Below are positions 44,598 to 55,090 of a stretch of DNA of 64,000 nucleotides, piece by piece. A program made the position numbers and the translations under genes. Positions within the stretch are counted from its first letter, which is position 1. The number at the start of each line of letters is the position of its first letter. The stretch is from Ctena decussata (Eukaryota > Mollusca > Bivalvia > Lucinida > Lucinidae). A model generated the notes under the pieces. It made no database searches and was not told the origin of the DNA. It saw only the letters and a program-made list of their open reading frames with translations. The stretch lies in assembly GCA_963989385.1 (NCBI GenBank), contig OZ022503.1:65012123-65076122 (forward strand). Reading direction: 5' to 3'.

Positions 44598-45114
44598 TAT
44601 TCCTCGATTTCCTTTCGTTGACTGGGCGGTGCTGTTAGAGGCATGCCATTCAATGTCAAAATCGAGCAGTCAACATGAAAAATCGGTAAAGTATAATGCT
44701 CATGAGTTGTTAGGCATAATTGGCAGATTAAAAATACCCGGTAAACGCTATCGGTCATTGCAAATGATAAACAGTTTCCATACAGGCACACTACGTCGAA
44801 ACGACGTCAGAGGAACGTCGATGCAACGTTATGACGCTTTATTGACGTGTATACAAGGTTTATCCGATGTCTTAACGTCGCATCGACGTCGTCACAACGT
44901 TGTTTAGACGCTGTCTATATGCTGGGTTTAAAGAGAAAAAAAAGAATATGTTGTGCGATCCCCGATCATTCCGTGCCTTTTATAAAGGTGAGCTTTGTTC
45001 TGCGCGGGTGAGCATAAAAGTCATTACCGCATTTTACCTATTTAGAAAACATACTCGTCAAAGGTAAGGTCAGAAATAAGCACCGCCCAGTCAACGAAAG
45101 GAAATCGAGGAATA
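44598..45114. mobile_element. TIR element (MITE), 517 bp, perfect 36-bp ends
   Basis: The first 36 bp (TATTCCTCGATTTCC...GGGCGGTGCT) are repeated exactly as the reverse complement at 45079-45114. The interior has no domain-bearing ORF. It includes a stretch rich in ACGTCG / CGACGT near 44790-44905, also seen as a fragment near 41970-42010. Confidence 0.9.
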
Positions 45115-45374
45115 TCTTTATTGAACTAAATAATATAGACCAACAGAAGGGTTACAACAGACTAAGCAAATTATACGAAAAACATTCAACAATTATTTTT
45201 ACCTATTTTCTATTTTTGTTATAGAAGGGTTAAAATGAGAACACAATAAATTAAACAGCATCGAACGTAAAATAAATGCAACCGCAACGAAAGTACCGCC
45301 TTGGGACGGTCAGTAATAACTACTGGGGGGTTTAAACCGGTTTTACTGGGCCCAAACCTTCACCCTCACCCTCC

Positions 45375-45570
45375 TGCATTCGAAAACAGTTCATGTTGAT
45401 TATCGAGCTGTGGAATCGATATTTAGCTCTGCATTGAAAAGGTTGATACTGGATATCGAGATGTGGACTCGACATCCAGCTCTGCATTCGAAAAAGTTCA
45501 TGCTGTGGGATCAATATTCAGCTCTGCATTCGTTCATCTTTAATACAGATATGGAGGATTGATATTCAGC
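45375..45570. repeat. Short tandem repeat related to the foldback at 44219
   Basis: About three units of 55-65 bp with the words GATATTCAGCTCTGCATTCG, GAGCTGTGG(G)ATCGATA and GTTCATGTTG. They look like a single-orientation tandem form of the arms at 44219-44392. Confidence 0.65.
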
Positions 45571-45859
45571 TCGGAAACCTGTCTGACTGTGATGTTAGCT
45601 GGCGGTTTTAAAAGGACAGTCTTGTGTGAGGTTTAGTAATATGACCGGTATAACAGCTAGTTTCCTGTCATTTTGAAGCATTTCAAGTACCACTTGAGAA
45701 AAAATCAAGCGTATGGTAAATATGTTGTTTTCCTCACGAGAGTAGTTATTTTAGCTTTTTTAATCCGAAGCGATGTACAAGTTACTGACAGTTAAATAAA
45801 ATGTACGCCCAAGGAAAGATCTAGTACCGCAAAGGATTTTGAGGTGGCATTTTCATAAC

Positions 45860-46900
45860 ATGAAGCTGGAACTAAGTTATTTTATAATTTTTCTGTTGAA
45901 AGTGTTTCCTGTGACGCACACCCATGATGGCGACAACATGCTTAGTCGTCTTAATGATAAAATAGATTCCGTGAAAAATGTTTTAAATTTTGATATAGAT
46001 ATGCTGAAAAGTGAAATAGAGTCGCTAAAAAAATCATTGACAAACACAGCAAATGGGATTAGCCCTGTTCCTAATTCGTGTGAAAAACAAGTATCTGAGT
46101 TGAAAGATGAGCTTGAAGAAATTAAGCAACAAAATGCTATAATATTGGACATTTTCAATCAAAGAGATGCCACAGCATTGAAGAATGCCATAAAACAGGA
46201 GAAACTTCTCAGGAAGAAAATGAATGATACTTTTATAACAAATATGAAAGAGGTTGATGATAGTATAAATAGGATAGAAGCAAGAGTTACTGAGCTTCAA
46301 ACAAATCAGTCTATTGGACTACTTGTCAGTAAAGAACTACAATCAGTCAATGAAAAGCTGACAGTTCTGAAGTATTCTGCGGAAGAATTTCAAACTAACA
46401 TAGAAGAAACTGTACAAAACAAGACCAAAAGTGTAAATGAAACCATTTATAAAGCTTTGTCTCAATTTGACCTGTTAGATACTTATGATAAACCTTCCGG
46501 ATATGGATCCAAATGTTTACTAGATCTAAATTGCGACAGCCTACAGAATAGCGATTGTCGCGAAGCAAAGTGTGTATGTGCTGAAGGTTACATCTTTAGT
46601 CAGCTGCGAGGCTGTGTCAAGGCATGCCGGGTATACGGGTACGGTTTTCACCAAGTAGAAGATTTCAGTTTTGAAATGGATCTACTTGCGCAAACAAAAA
46701 CAAATCTTGAAGGCTGTCAGCAAAGCTGTATTAACAGCAATGAAAAGGTGTGTGCTGGAGTGAGTATTAGTCCTGTAGGCAGTTGCTACTTAATAGCTGA
46801 AAGCGATCTTCCTGCCGATCAATTCCAACAACGGGTCTCCGACTGGTGGAGGACTGTTATTCGTTTTCGGCAAAACTACGAGAGGGACTGTCTTATTTAA
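45860..46900 (+). CDS. Secreted coiled-coil protein with EGF-like and PAN-like modules
   Basis: A 346-residue open frame in a single exon. I place the start at the ATG at 45860, because the frame opened further upstream (45839) has only a TTG codon and the ATG gives a normal signal peptide (MKLELSYFIIFLLKVFPVTHT). Residues about 25-195 are heptad-like and charged (KIDSVKNVLNFDIDMLKSEI, SELKDELEEIKQQNA), indicating coiled-coil assembly. N-glycosylation sequons are NDT, NQS, NKT and NET. Residues 219-252 hold six cysteines in an EGF/EB-like pattern (CLLDLNC...CREAKCVCAEGY). Residues about 256-344 look like a PAN/apple module, with C286, C290, C298 and C309 in LEGCQQSC...VCAG...SCYLI. This is a likely extracellular oligomeric binding protein; the ligand is unknown. 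It may be intronless, a retrogene, or one large exon. A MITE begins 18 bp after the stop, so its own poly(A) region is unclear. Confidence 0.8.
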   Translation: MKLELSYFIIFLLKVFPVTHTHDGDNMLSRLNDKIDSVKNVLNFDIDMLKSEIESLKKSLTNTANGISPVPNSCEKQVSELKDELEEIKQQNAIILDIFNQRDATALKNAIKQEKLLRKKMNDTFITNMKEVDDSINRIEARVTELQTNQSIGLLVSKELQSVNEKLTVLKYSAEEFQTNIEETVQNKTKSVNETIYKALSQFDLLDTYDKPSGYGSKCLLDLNCDSLQNSDCREAKCVCAEGYIFSQLRGCVKACRVYGYGFHQVEDFSFEMDLLAQTKTNLEGCQQSCINSNEKVCAGVSISPVGSCYLIAESDLPADQFQQRVSDWWRTVIRFRQNYERDCLI

Positions 46901-46917
46901 CTCTTTTTAGACCTGAA

Positions 46918-47125
46918 ACGCGTTTTGGGGACTTATGCAAACAGTGCAGACCCAGTTCAGACGCCGCAGGACGCGGCGTCTGATCAGGGTCAACACTGTT
47001 TGCTTACAGGAATTTATGTGCAAAATACAGTAAAATGAACACTCCAACAAACACCCCTAAAACTAGAAATGGACTCGTGTAAATATGATAAGGCTGGACA
47101 AGTCCACTTGTTAAAATAGGGTTAA
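46918..47125. mobile_element. Hairpin MITE, family T
   Basis: The core CAGTGCAGACCCAGTTCAGA...CGCGGCGTCTGATCAGGGTC is followed by the outer TGGACAAGTCCACTT...GGGTTAA end. It starts within 20 bp of the stop codon of the secreted-protein gene. Confidence 0.75.
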
Positions 47126-47257
47126 TCAGTCATTATTTGATTATTTTCGTAATATCAAACATTTAATCTCAGTGACACAGTGGAATTTTGTAGACTGTAC
47201 AGTATAGAATGTCAGTTGTAGAAAACGAAACAGCCTAGTCAGAGCAGTCCCTTTTTA

Positions 47258-47460
47258 GCCCATTCATTTCTGGATACTCATGAAAGGGATTTTGGCAAAC
47301 AATGTAGAACCGGACCAGATCAGGATCCACACTGTTTGCTTGATTTTTTTTAAAAAGAAAAATCAGTTAAATTAAAATAAACCTGACACCCCGTAAACTG
47401 GGACTGGACTGCCCTAAGAGTCTTGTAAGAGTTCACTCGTCATCAATGGACTAAAACGAC
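47258..47460. mobile_element. Hairpin MITE, family T, diverged
   Basis: TAGCCCATTCATTTCTGGAT at the left, the core CAATGTAGAACC...GATCAGGATCCACACTG, and AGTTCACTCGTCATCAATGG at the right. Confidence 0.65.
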
Positions 47461-47501
47461 AGTCCAAACTGAGCATGCCAAGGATTTGATTTTCAACATA
47501 T

Positions 47502-47702
47502 TTGAGCCGCGACACGACAAAACCAACTAAGTCGCATCTGCGCCCAGCGGAGACTCAGATCAGCCTAGGCATCCATCCAGTCTTGCCAGAGTCTTTGATG
47601 TACGCTTAAAGGGTAGCTAAGGGTCTAAGCTACCTCCATGCGGACAGCGAAGACTCTGATCAGCCTGGGTGGATGACCTGAGTCTTCGCTTGGCGCACAT
47701 GC
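47502..47702. mobile_element. Hairpin MITE, family S, copy 7, right end lost
   Basis: TTGAGCCGCGACACGAC start and the usual interior; the homology stops at GCGCACATGCC near 47702, without the closing GTCGCGGCTCA. Confidence 0.8.
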
Positions 47703-49090
47703 CCGCGTTTGTACTACCGTGACATCAGTTTTTGAGACCATTCATTGTACGTAAAGGACATTTTTGATCATGTGCAAAAGCCAAAATTATAATGAAGCGG
47801 CTGTTTCGCTGCTAAAACAAAGGAAACCGCTTTAAAACATTTGAATATGCTACGCGTATACGGTTTACACTGTTTGAAAAGTTGTTTTTATGTTATCATC
47901 TTAAACATTGCTTTAAATCGGTATTTCTTGGATCCCTTTGGCGTGTTTAATAATTTGGTATCTACCAGTATGCTCAGGTAAACAATTCTGAAAAAGAAGT
48001 TTTCCCGGCTACTGAGTAGAAGCTAAATGTCTTAGACTAACGTCATCGTTATCTCACAGTTATGTTGCACTTCACTGAAGGAACTTCACAGTTAAATTCA
48101 TCATGCTGTAATCTTTAGTTTAGCCTATTGTTTTTCTCGGATTTTGATTATCCATTGAACAGATTCACCCATAAATCATTGAACACTGGACCGATTTATA
48201 ACGTTTTAACGTCAATGACGCATGCTAAGATTCGTCAGTGGTTAAGCTTAATTAAGAAATAGATTAGCTCTAGCAGTGAATTGTTGAGTAATAGTTCACT
48301 GTTTGGAGGTCAGTTGTAAAGTAGATCATATCACGAGCGCGGACTGACTCAACAATTCAATGCTAGAGCTGAACTATTTCGATTCTAACACTCAAAAACG
48401 CTGAAAAACTACTATTTTCCTTCAAACTCTCCCAACCTTACTGCCAGCGCGTTCATGCTCCCGCCAATATTCTTAACTGTATCTAAGATACATGTAAGTT
48501 TTTGTGCCGCTTTAAGAAAGAAAAAGAGACGTTACACCGTCTAACGTCTCAAAGCGTCACCAAATTACCTCAGTAGTTGCAGTGACGTCAGCAATTAGAC
48601 TCACGCGCTCCGCAACAGTGAATGGTTGCAGAATAAAACACGGCAACTTTCCATTGCTTCTATAGGGGCACTGTGTTAGAATCACAACTTAAACATAATC
48701 AATAGCTTTGTGAAGAAAAATGTGCATAAAAATGATGAGGAAGACGATACAAAAACAAGAATTCCGCAGAATGCTATGTCGCACCTGCCTTGCTCTCCCA
48801 CAGCAGTAGAGATCATGGTTAGATCAGCTTTGATGAATTCATGTATAAAAATTTGAGCGAACTGGACTTGCAAGCTAAGAAAGATGCAATTCTGAACATA
48901 AAATTCAACAGTGTACAGAGTATGAGCACAGGCGGTTGAAGTTATATGCTCAAAAAAAAAACAACAACTAAAAACCCTTTAAACTTGACGCAGTCTACCG
49001 GCCATAGAAATGGCCATTTCTTCAAAATGGCTCATAGCCTGGATGTTTAGCGGCATCATTGAAATATGTTTATAGCATAAAACTTTTCAT
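47703..49090. other. No gene seen; one foldback repeat at 48258-48385
   Basis: AATAGATTAGCTCTAGCAGT...AATTGTTGAGT near 48258-48295 pairs with ACTCAACAATTCAATGCTAGAGCTGAACTATT near 48345-48385. The remainder has short ORFs only. Confidence 0.5.
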
Positions 49091-51839
49091 CAAAACAAGA
49101 GGGCCATAGTGGCCCTGAATCGCTCACCTGAGCATTAATCAGTTCACTGGCTCTGGTGAAGATTTATAAGAGCTTTTACCATACATGGGAATGGCGGCCA
49201 CCTTGGTCATGTGACCAAGATCATTTGACGAACCTTCAATCCTTTGACCCATGTGCAGGCTCCATATGAAATTTGAGTTTAGTCTGCCCAGTGGTTTCAG
49301 AGATGTTTGAAAATTTTTATGGATGGATGACAGACGCAGCTAACACCAATACTGTAAGGCTCAGGTGAGCTGAAAATGGCAGAGTCGTTTCTCCGAAAAG
49401 TTCCCGTTCATGTTGAGTTCCTTCTCCGAAAAGTTCCCGTTCATGCTGAGTTCCTTTGATGGATTTGAACTAGACTGAACTAAGCAAAGACAGATGATAG
49501 AATGATAGCATCATTATCTCACTGTGGTGAAACTAATGTATTCCAAGGAGTTTGTGGCTGGCATCATTGCAATGTTAGTTCTGATTCTTGCAGCATAACT
49601 TAATTTAGATTTGACCTAGAGACCTAGCTTTTAACCCGACATGACCCAGTTTCAAACTTGACCTAGATTTTATGAAGATAAACATTCTGACATAGTTTCA
49701 TGAAGATTGGATCAAAACTGTGCCCTCTAGGGTGTGCACGACCTAGTCACCTAGTTTTTGACCTGACATGAACCAGTTTCAAACTTGGCCTGGATATCTT
49801 GAGGATAAACATTCTGACAAAGGTTCGTGAAGATTGGATCAAAATTGTGCCCTCTAGAGTGTACACAAGGTCGTTCTTATATCTGACCTAGTGACGTAGT
49901 TTTTGACGTGACATGATCTACTTACAAACTTCGCCTAAATATTGTGACGATAAACATTCTGACAAAGTTTTAAAAAGATTGGATCAAAACTGTGTCCTCT
50001 GGAGCGTACACAAGGTTTTCCTAATATTTGACCTAGTTTTTGACCCGACATGACCCAATTTCAAACTTGGCCTGGATATTGTAAGAATAAACATTCTGAC
50101 AAAGTTTCATTGAGATTGGATCAAAACTGTGAGCTCTGGAGCGTATACAAGGTTTTCCTTATATTTGACCTGGTGACCTAGTTTTTGACCCGACATGACC
50201 CAGTTTCAAACTTGATCTAGATTTCATAAAGATAAACTTACAGAGTTTCATGAAGATTGGATCAAAACTGTGCACTCTAGGGTGAACACAAAGTTTTTCT
50301 AATATTTGACCTAGTGACCTAGTTTTTGACTCGACATGACTCAGTTTCATTGGGGGCTAAGATATATGGACAATAAACATTTTGACATAGTTTGATGAAG
50401 ATTGGATCAAAATTATTCCTTCTAGTGCGTACACAAGGTTTTTCTAAGATTTGACCTAAAGACTTGGTTTTTGACCTGACATGACCTATTTTCAATTTTG
50501 GCCTAGAGGTTATGGAGATAAACATTCTGACAGAGTTTCATAAAGTGTGGATTAAAACTGTGTCCTCTAAAGCGTACACAAGGTTTTTCTATGATTTGAC
50601 CTAGTGACCTAGTTTTTGATCCGACATGACCCAGTTTCAAATTTATACTACATATAATAAGGATAAACATTCTGACAAAGTTTCATGATCTTTGGTTGAA
50701 AACTGTGCCTTCTAGAGCGTACACAAGGTTTTTCTAAGATTTGACCTAGTGACCTAGTTTTTGACCCGACATGACCCAGTTTCAAATTTGGCCTAGAGTT
50801 TATAAAGATAAACATTCTGACAATGTTTCATAAAGCTTGGATCAAAACTGTGTCCTCTAGAGTGTACACAATGTTTTTCTATGATTTGACCTAGTGACCT
50901 AGTTTTTGACCCGACATGAACCAGTTTCAAATTTGTCCCCGATAGTATAAGGATAAACATTCTGACATAGTTTCATGAACTTTGGATCAAAACCGTGCCT
51001 TCTAGAAAAACAAAAGGTTTTTCTAAGATTTGACCTAGTGACCTAGTCTTTGACCCGACATGACCCAGTTTCTAACTTGGACTAGAGTTTATGGAGATAA
51101 ACATTCTGACAAAGTTTCATAAAGATTGGATCAAAACTGTGTCCTCTAGAGCGTACACAAAGTTTTTCTATGATTTGACCTAGTGACCTAGTTTAGACCC
51201 AGTTTCATACTTCTCCTGAATATAATGAGGATAAACATTCTGACAAAGTTTCATGAACTTTGGATGAAAACTGCGCCTTCTAGAGTGTACACAAGGTTTT
51301 TCTAAGATTTGACCTAGTGACCTAGTTTTCGACCCGACATGACCCAGTTTCGAACTTGCCCTAGAGTTTATGGAGATTAACATTCTGACAAAGTTTCATA
51401 AAGATTGGATCAAAACTGTGTCCTCTAGAGCGTACACAAGGTTTTTCTATGATTTGACCTAGTGACCTAGTTTTTGACCCGACATGACCCAGTTTCGAAC
51501 TTGTCCTAAATATTATGAGGATAAACATTCTGACAAAGTTTCATGAACTTTGGATGAAAACTGTGCCTTCTAGAGCGTACACAAGGTTTTTCTAAGATTT
51601 GACCTAGTGACCTAGTTTTGGACCCGTCATGACCCAGTTTCGAACTTGGCCTAGATTTTATGGAGATAAACATTCTGACAAAGTTTCAGAAAGATTGGAT
51701 CAAAACTGTGCCCGCTAGATTGTACACAAGCAAAAGTTGACGGATGGACGTCCGGACGGACGGACGTCCACAAGTACGACGGACATCACGGTATCCCAAA
51801 AGCTCACCCTGAGCACTTCGTGCTCAGGTGAGCTAAAAA
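49091..51839. mobile_element. Inverted-end element carrying dimeric 145-bp array (array 2, element A)
   Basis: The head is GGCCCTGAATCGCTCACCTGAGC, and the tail TCACCCTGAGCACTTCGTGC...GGTGAGCTAAAAA ends at 51839. The first 290 bp (to 49375) already close with GGCTCAGGTGAGCTGAAAA, like a complete short element. From about 49600 the array runs with a 145-bp period: GACCTAGTGACCTAG starts at 50598, 50743, 50888, 51032, 51177, 51311, 51456 and 51601. Two unit types alternate (ATAAAGATTGGATC... then CTATGATTT; CATGAACTTTGGAT... then CTAAGATTT). No coding potential. Confidence 0.85.
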
Positions 51840-52261
51840 CAATCCAAGAGACCAGCTTAAGAAAACATTGTATGCCATGTCTGATGGTGGTAAGTGGGTT
51901 AGTTTGTGAGAAATGTACGTTAATGCCACAGTACATTTTCTACGCTGACGATGGGAGTAGTGCAATAGCTCTTCCTGTACATTCGTACAGGCGAGCTAAA
52001 AAATTAACGGTCAGGTAATTTTTCATAAAGAACTCGTATATAAAATTTCAAACCCTTAACATAAGTAGCTCGTAAGATAGGCAATGTATCAGGAAGCTTG
52101 GTGATTGGGTGAATAGAGAGACAAATGGACAAATATACCCTTCAACTTTTTCAAAGCTGAATTACAAGGAAGTCTGTTTCAAAAATGTTCATTTAAGTCT
52201 GAAGTCCTATTATTACCCTACTTGCTGGGTAAAAACTACAGAAGTGACCCATGTAGAACCA
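51840..52261. other. No gene seen
   Basis: A GCTCTTCCTGTACA...GTACAGGCGAGCTAAAAA motif near 51968-52003 resembles another element tail. Small ORFs are without domains. Confidence 0.4.
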
Positions 52262-52447
52262 GGCCCAGAGGTTGTAAAACTTGGGTACATTCTCAGACTC
52301 AAAATAAAGCACACTGATTGGTTGCTTCCGAGCACATGCTCGGAAGCAGCCAATCAGTGTGCTTTATTTTGAGTTTGAGATTATTCTCAAGTTTTATAAC
52401 CAAGTAGCCAATCAGTGTGCTTTATTTTGAGTTTAAGATTATTCTTA
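52262..52447. mobile_element. Foldback element, family G, with partial second right arm
   Basis: GGCCCAGAGGTTGTAAAACT opens a hairpin nearly identical to 24169-24321 (CTGCTTCCGAGCA / TGCTCGGAAGCAG tip). After TTTTATAACC at 52400 a second copy of the right arm (GCCAATCAGTGTGCTTTATT) follows, ending in TTCTTAA at 52447. Confidence 0.8.
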
Positions 52448-52680
52448 AAGGCAAGTTTGTGGTAGGTCCTACACACAGCTATGACTCATTATTGAGGTGG
52501 TGCTTATCAGCGGTCAGAGTGAGGTCATTCTAGTAGCAGACTTCAAATTGTGTATATAATTCACATTGTGTAGTCTCAAAGTGAGATACTATCATTGCTT
52601 ATATTGCAATAGATAAGTTCCACACCATTTAGTAGCATGAGGGGTGATAAAAATATCTGGAAAGATGTTGCAACTTATTT

Positions 52681-55090
52681 AAACAAGAGGGCCATGGTGG
52701 CCCTGAATCGCTCACCTGAGCATTAATCAGTTCACTGGCTCTGGTGAAGATTTATAAGAGTTTTTACCACACATGGGAATGGCGGCCACCTTGGTCATGT
52801 GACCAAGATCATTTGACGAACCTTCAATCCTTTGACCCATGTGCAGGCTCCATATGAAATTTGAGTTTAGTCTGCCCAGTGGTTTCAGAGATGTTTGAAA
52901 ATTTTTATGGATGGATGACAGACGCAGCTAACACCAATACTGTAAGGCTCAGGTGAGCTGAAAATGGCAGAGTCGTTTCTCCGAAAAGTTCCCGTTCATG
53001 TTGAGTTCCTTCTCCGAAAAGTTCCCGTTCATGCTGAGTTCCTTTGATGGATTTGAACTAGACTGAACTAAGCAAAGACAGATGATAGAATGATAGCATC
53101 ATTATCTCACTGTGGTGAAACTAATGTATTCCAAGGAGTTTGTGGCTGGCATCATTGCAATGTTAGTTCTGATTCTTGCAGCATAACTTAATTTAGATTT
53201 GACCTAGAGACCTAGCTTTTAACCCGACATGACCCAGTTTCAAACTTGACCTAGATTTTATGAAGATAAACATTCTGACATAGTTTCATGAAGATTGGAT
53301 CAAAACTGTGCCCTCTAGGGTGTGCACGACCTAGTCACCTAGTTTTTGACCTGACATGAACCAGTTTCAAACTTGGCCTGGATATCTTGAGGATAAACAT
53401 TCTGACAGAGTCGCTTCTCCAAAAAGTTCCCGTTCATGTTGAGTTCCTTTGATGGATTTGAACTAGACTGAACTAGGCAAATACAGATGATAGAATGGTA
53501 GCATCATTATCTCACTGTGGTGAAACTAATGTATTCCAAGGAGTTTGTGGCTGGCATCATTGCAATGTTAGTTCTGATTCTTGCAGCATAACTTGATTTA
53601 GATTTGACCTAGTGACCTAGCTTTTGACCCGACATGACCCAGTTTCCAACTTGACCTAGATTTTATGGAGATAAACATTCTGACTAAGTTTCATGAAGAT
53701 TGGATCAAAACTGTGCCCTCTAGGGTGAACACAAAGTTTTTCTATGATTTGACCTAGTGACCTAGTTGACCTGACATGACCCAGTTTCAAACTTGGCTTG
53801 GATATTGTGAGCATAAACATTCTGACAAAGGTTCATGAAGATTGGATCAAAACTGTGCCCTCTAGAGTGTACACAAGGTCGTTCTTATATTTGACCTGGT
53901 GACTTAGATTTTGACCCGACATGATCTACTTTCAAACTTGGCCTAAATATTGTGACGATAAACATTCTGACAAAGTTTCAAAAAGATTGTATCAAAACTG
54001 TGTCCTCTAAAGGGTACACAAGGTTTTTCTAAAGTGTGACCTAGTTTTTGACCCGACATGACCCAGTTTCAAACTTGGCCTAGATATTGTGAGGATAAAC
54101 ATTCTGACAAAATTTCATTAGGTTTGGATCAAAACTATGACCTCTAGAGCGTACACAAGGTTTTCCTAATATTTAACCTAGTTTTTGACCCGACATGACC
54201 CAGTTTCAATCTTGGCCTGGATATTGTAAGATTAAACATTCTGACAAAGTTTCATTGAGATTGGATCAAAACTGTGCCCTCTGGAGCGTATACAAGGTTT
54301 TTCTAAGATTTTACCTAGTGACCTTGTTTTTGACCCAACATGACCTACTTTCAAACTTGGCCTAGAGTTTATGGAGATAAACATTCTGACAAAGTTTCAT
54401 AAAGATTGGATCAAAACTGTGTCCTCTAGAGCATACACAAGGTTTTTCTATGATTTGACCTATTGACCTACTTTTTTACCTGACATGACCCAGTCTCAAA
54501 CTAGTCCCACATATTATGAGGATAAAATTCTAACAAAGTTTCATGAACTTTGGATCAAAACTGTGCCTTCTAGAGCGTACACAAGGTTTTTCTAAGATTT
54601 GATCTAGTGACCTAGTTTTTGACCCGACATGACCCAGTTTCAAACTTGGCCTAGAGTTTAAAGGGTTAAACATTCTGACAATGTTTCATAAAGATTGGAT
54701 CACAACTGTGTCCTTTAGAGCGTACACAAGGTTTTTCTATGATTTGACCTAGTGACCTAGTTTTTGATCTGAGGTGACCAAGTTTCAAATTTGTCGTAGA
54801 CATTATAAGGATAAACATTCTGACAAAGTTTCATGAACTTTGGATCAAAACTGTGCCTTCTATGGTGTACAAAAGATTTTTCTAAGATTTGACCTAGTGA
54901 CCTAGTTTTTGACCCGACACAACCCAGTTTCGAACTTGGCCTTAAATTTATGGAGATTAACATTCTGACAAAGTTTCATACAGATTGGATCAAAATTGTG
55001 TCCTCTAGAGCGTACAGAAGGTTTTTCTATGATCTGACCTAGTGACCTAGTTTTATATCTGATGTGACCCAGTTTCAATCTTGTCCTAGA
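52681..55090. mobile_element. Second array-2 element (element B), head plus 145-bp units
   Basis: 52681-53405 is almost identical to 49091-49812 (a few mismatches near the start, then long identical runs). It is followed by a second partial copy of its own 5' part at 53405-53640, then by 145-bp units with the same alternating A/B types to about 55085. The tail is missing: it is cut off where repeat X begins. Confidence 0.8.
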
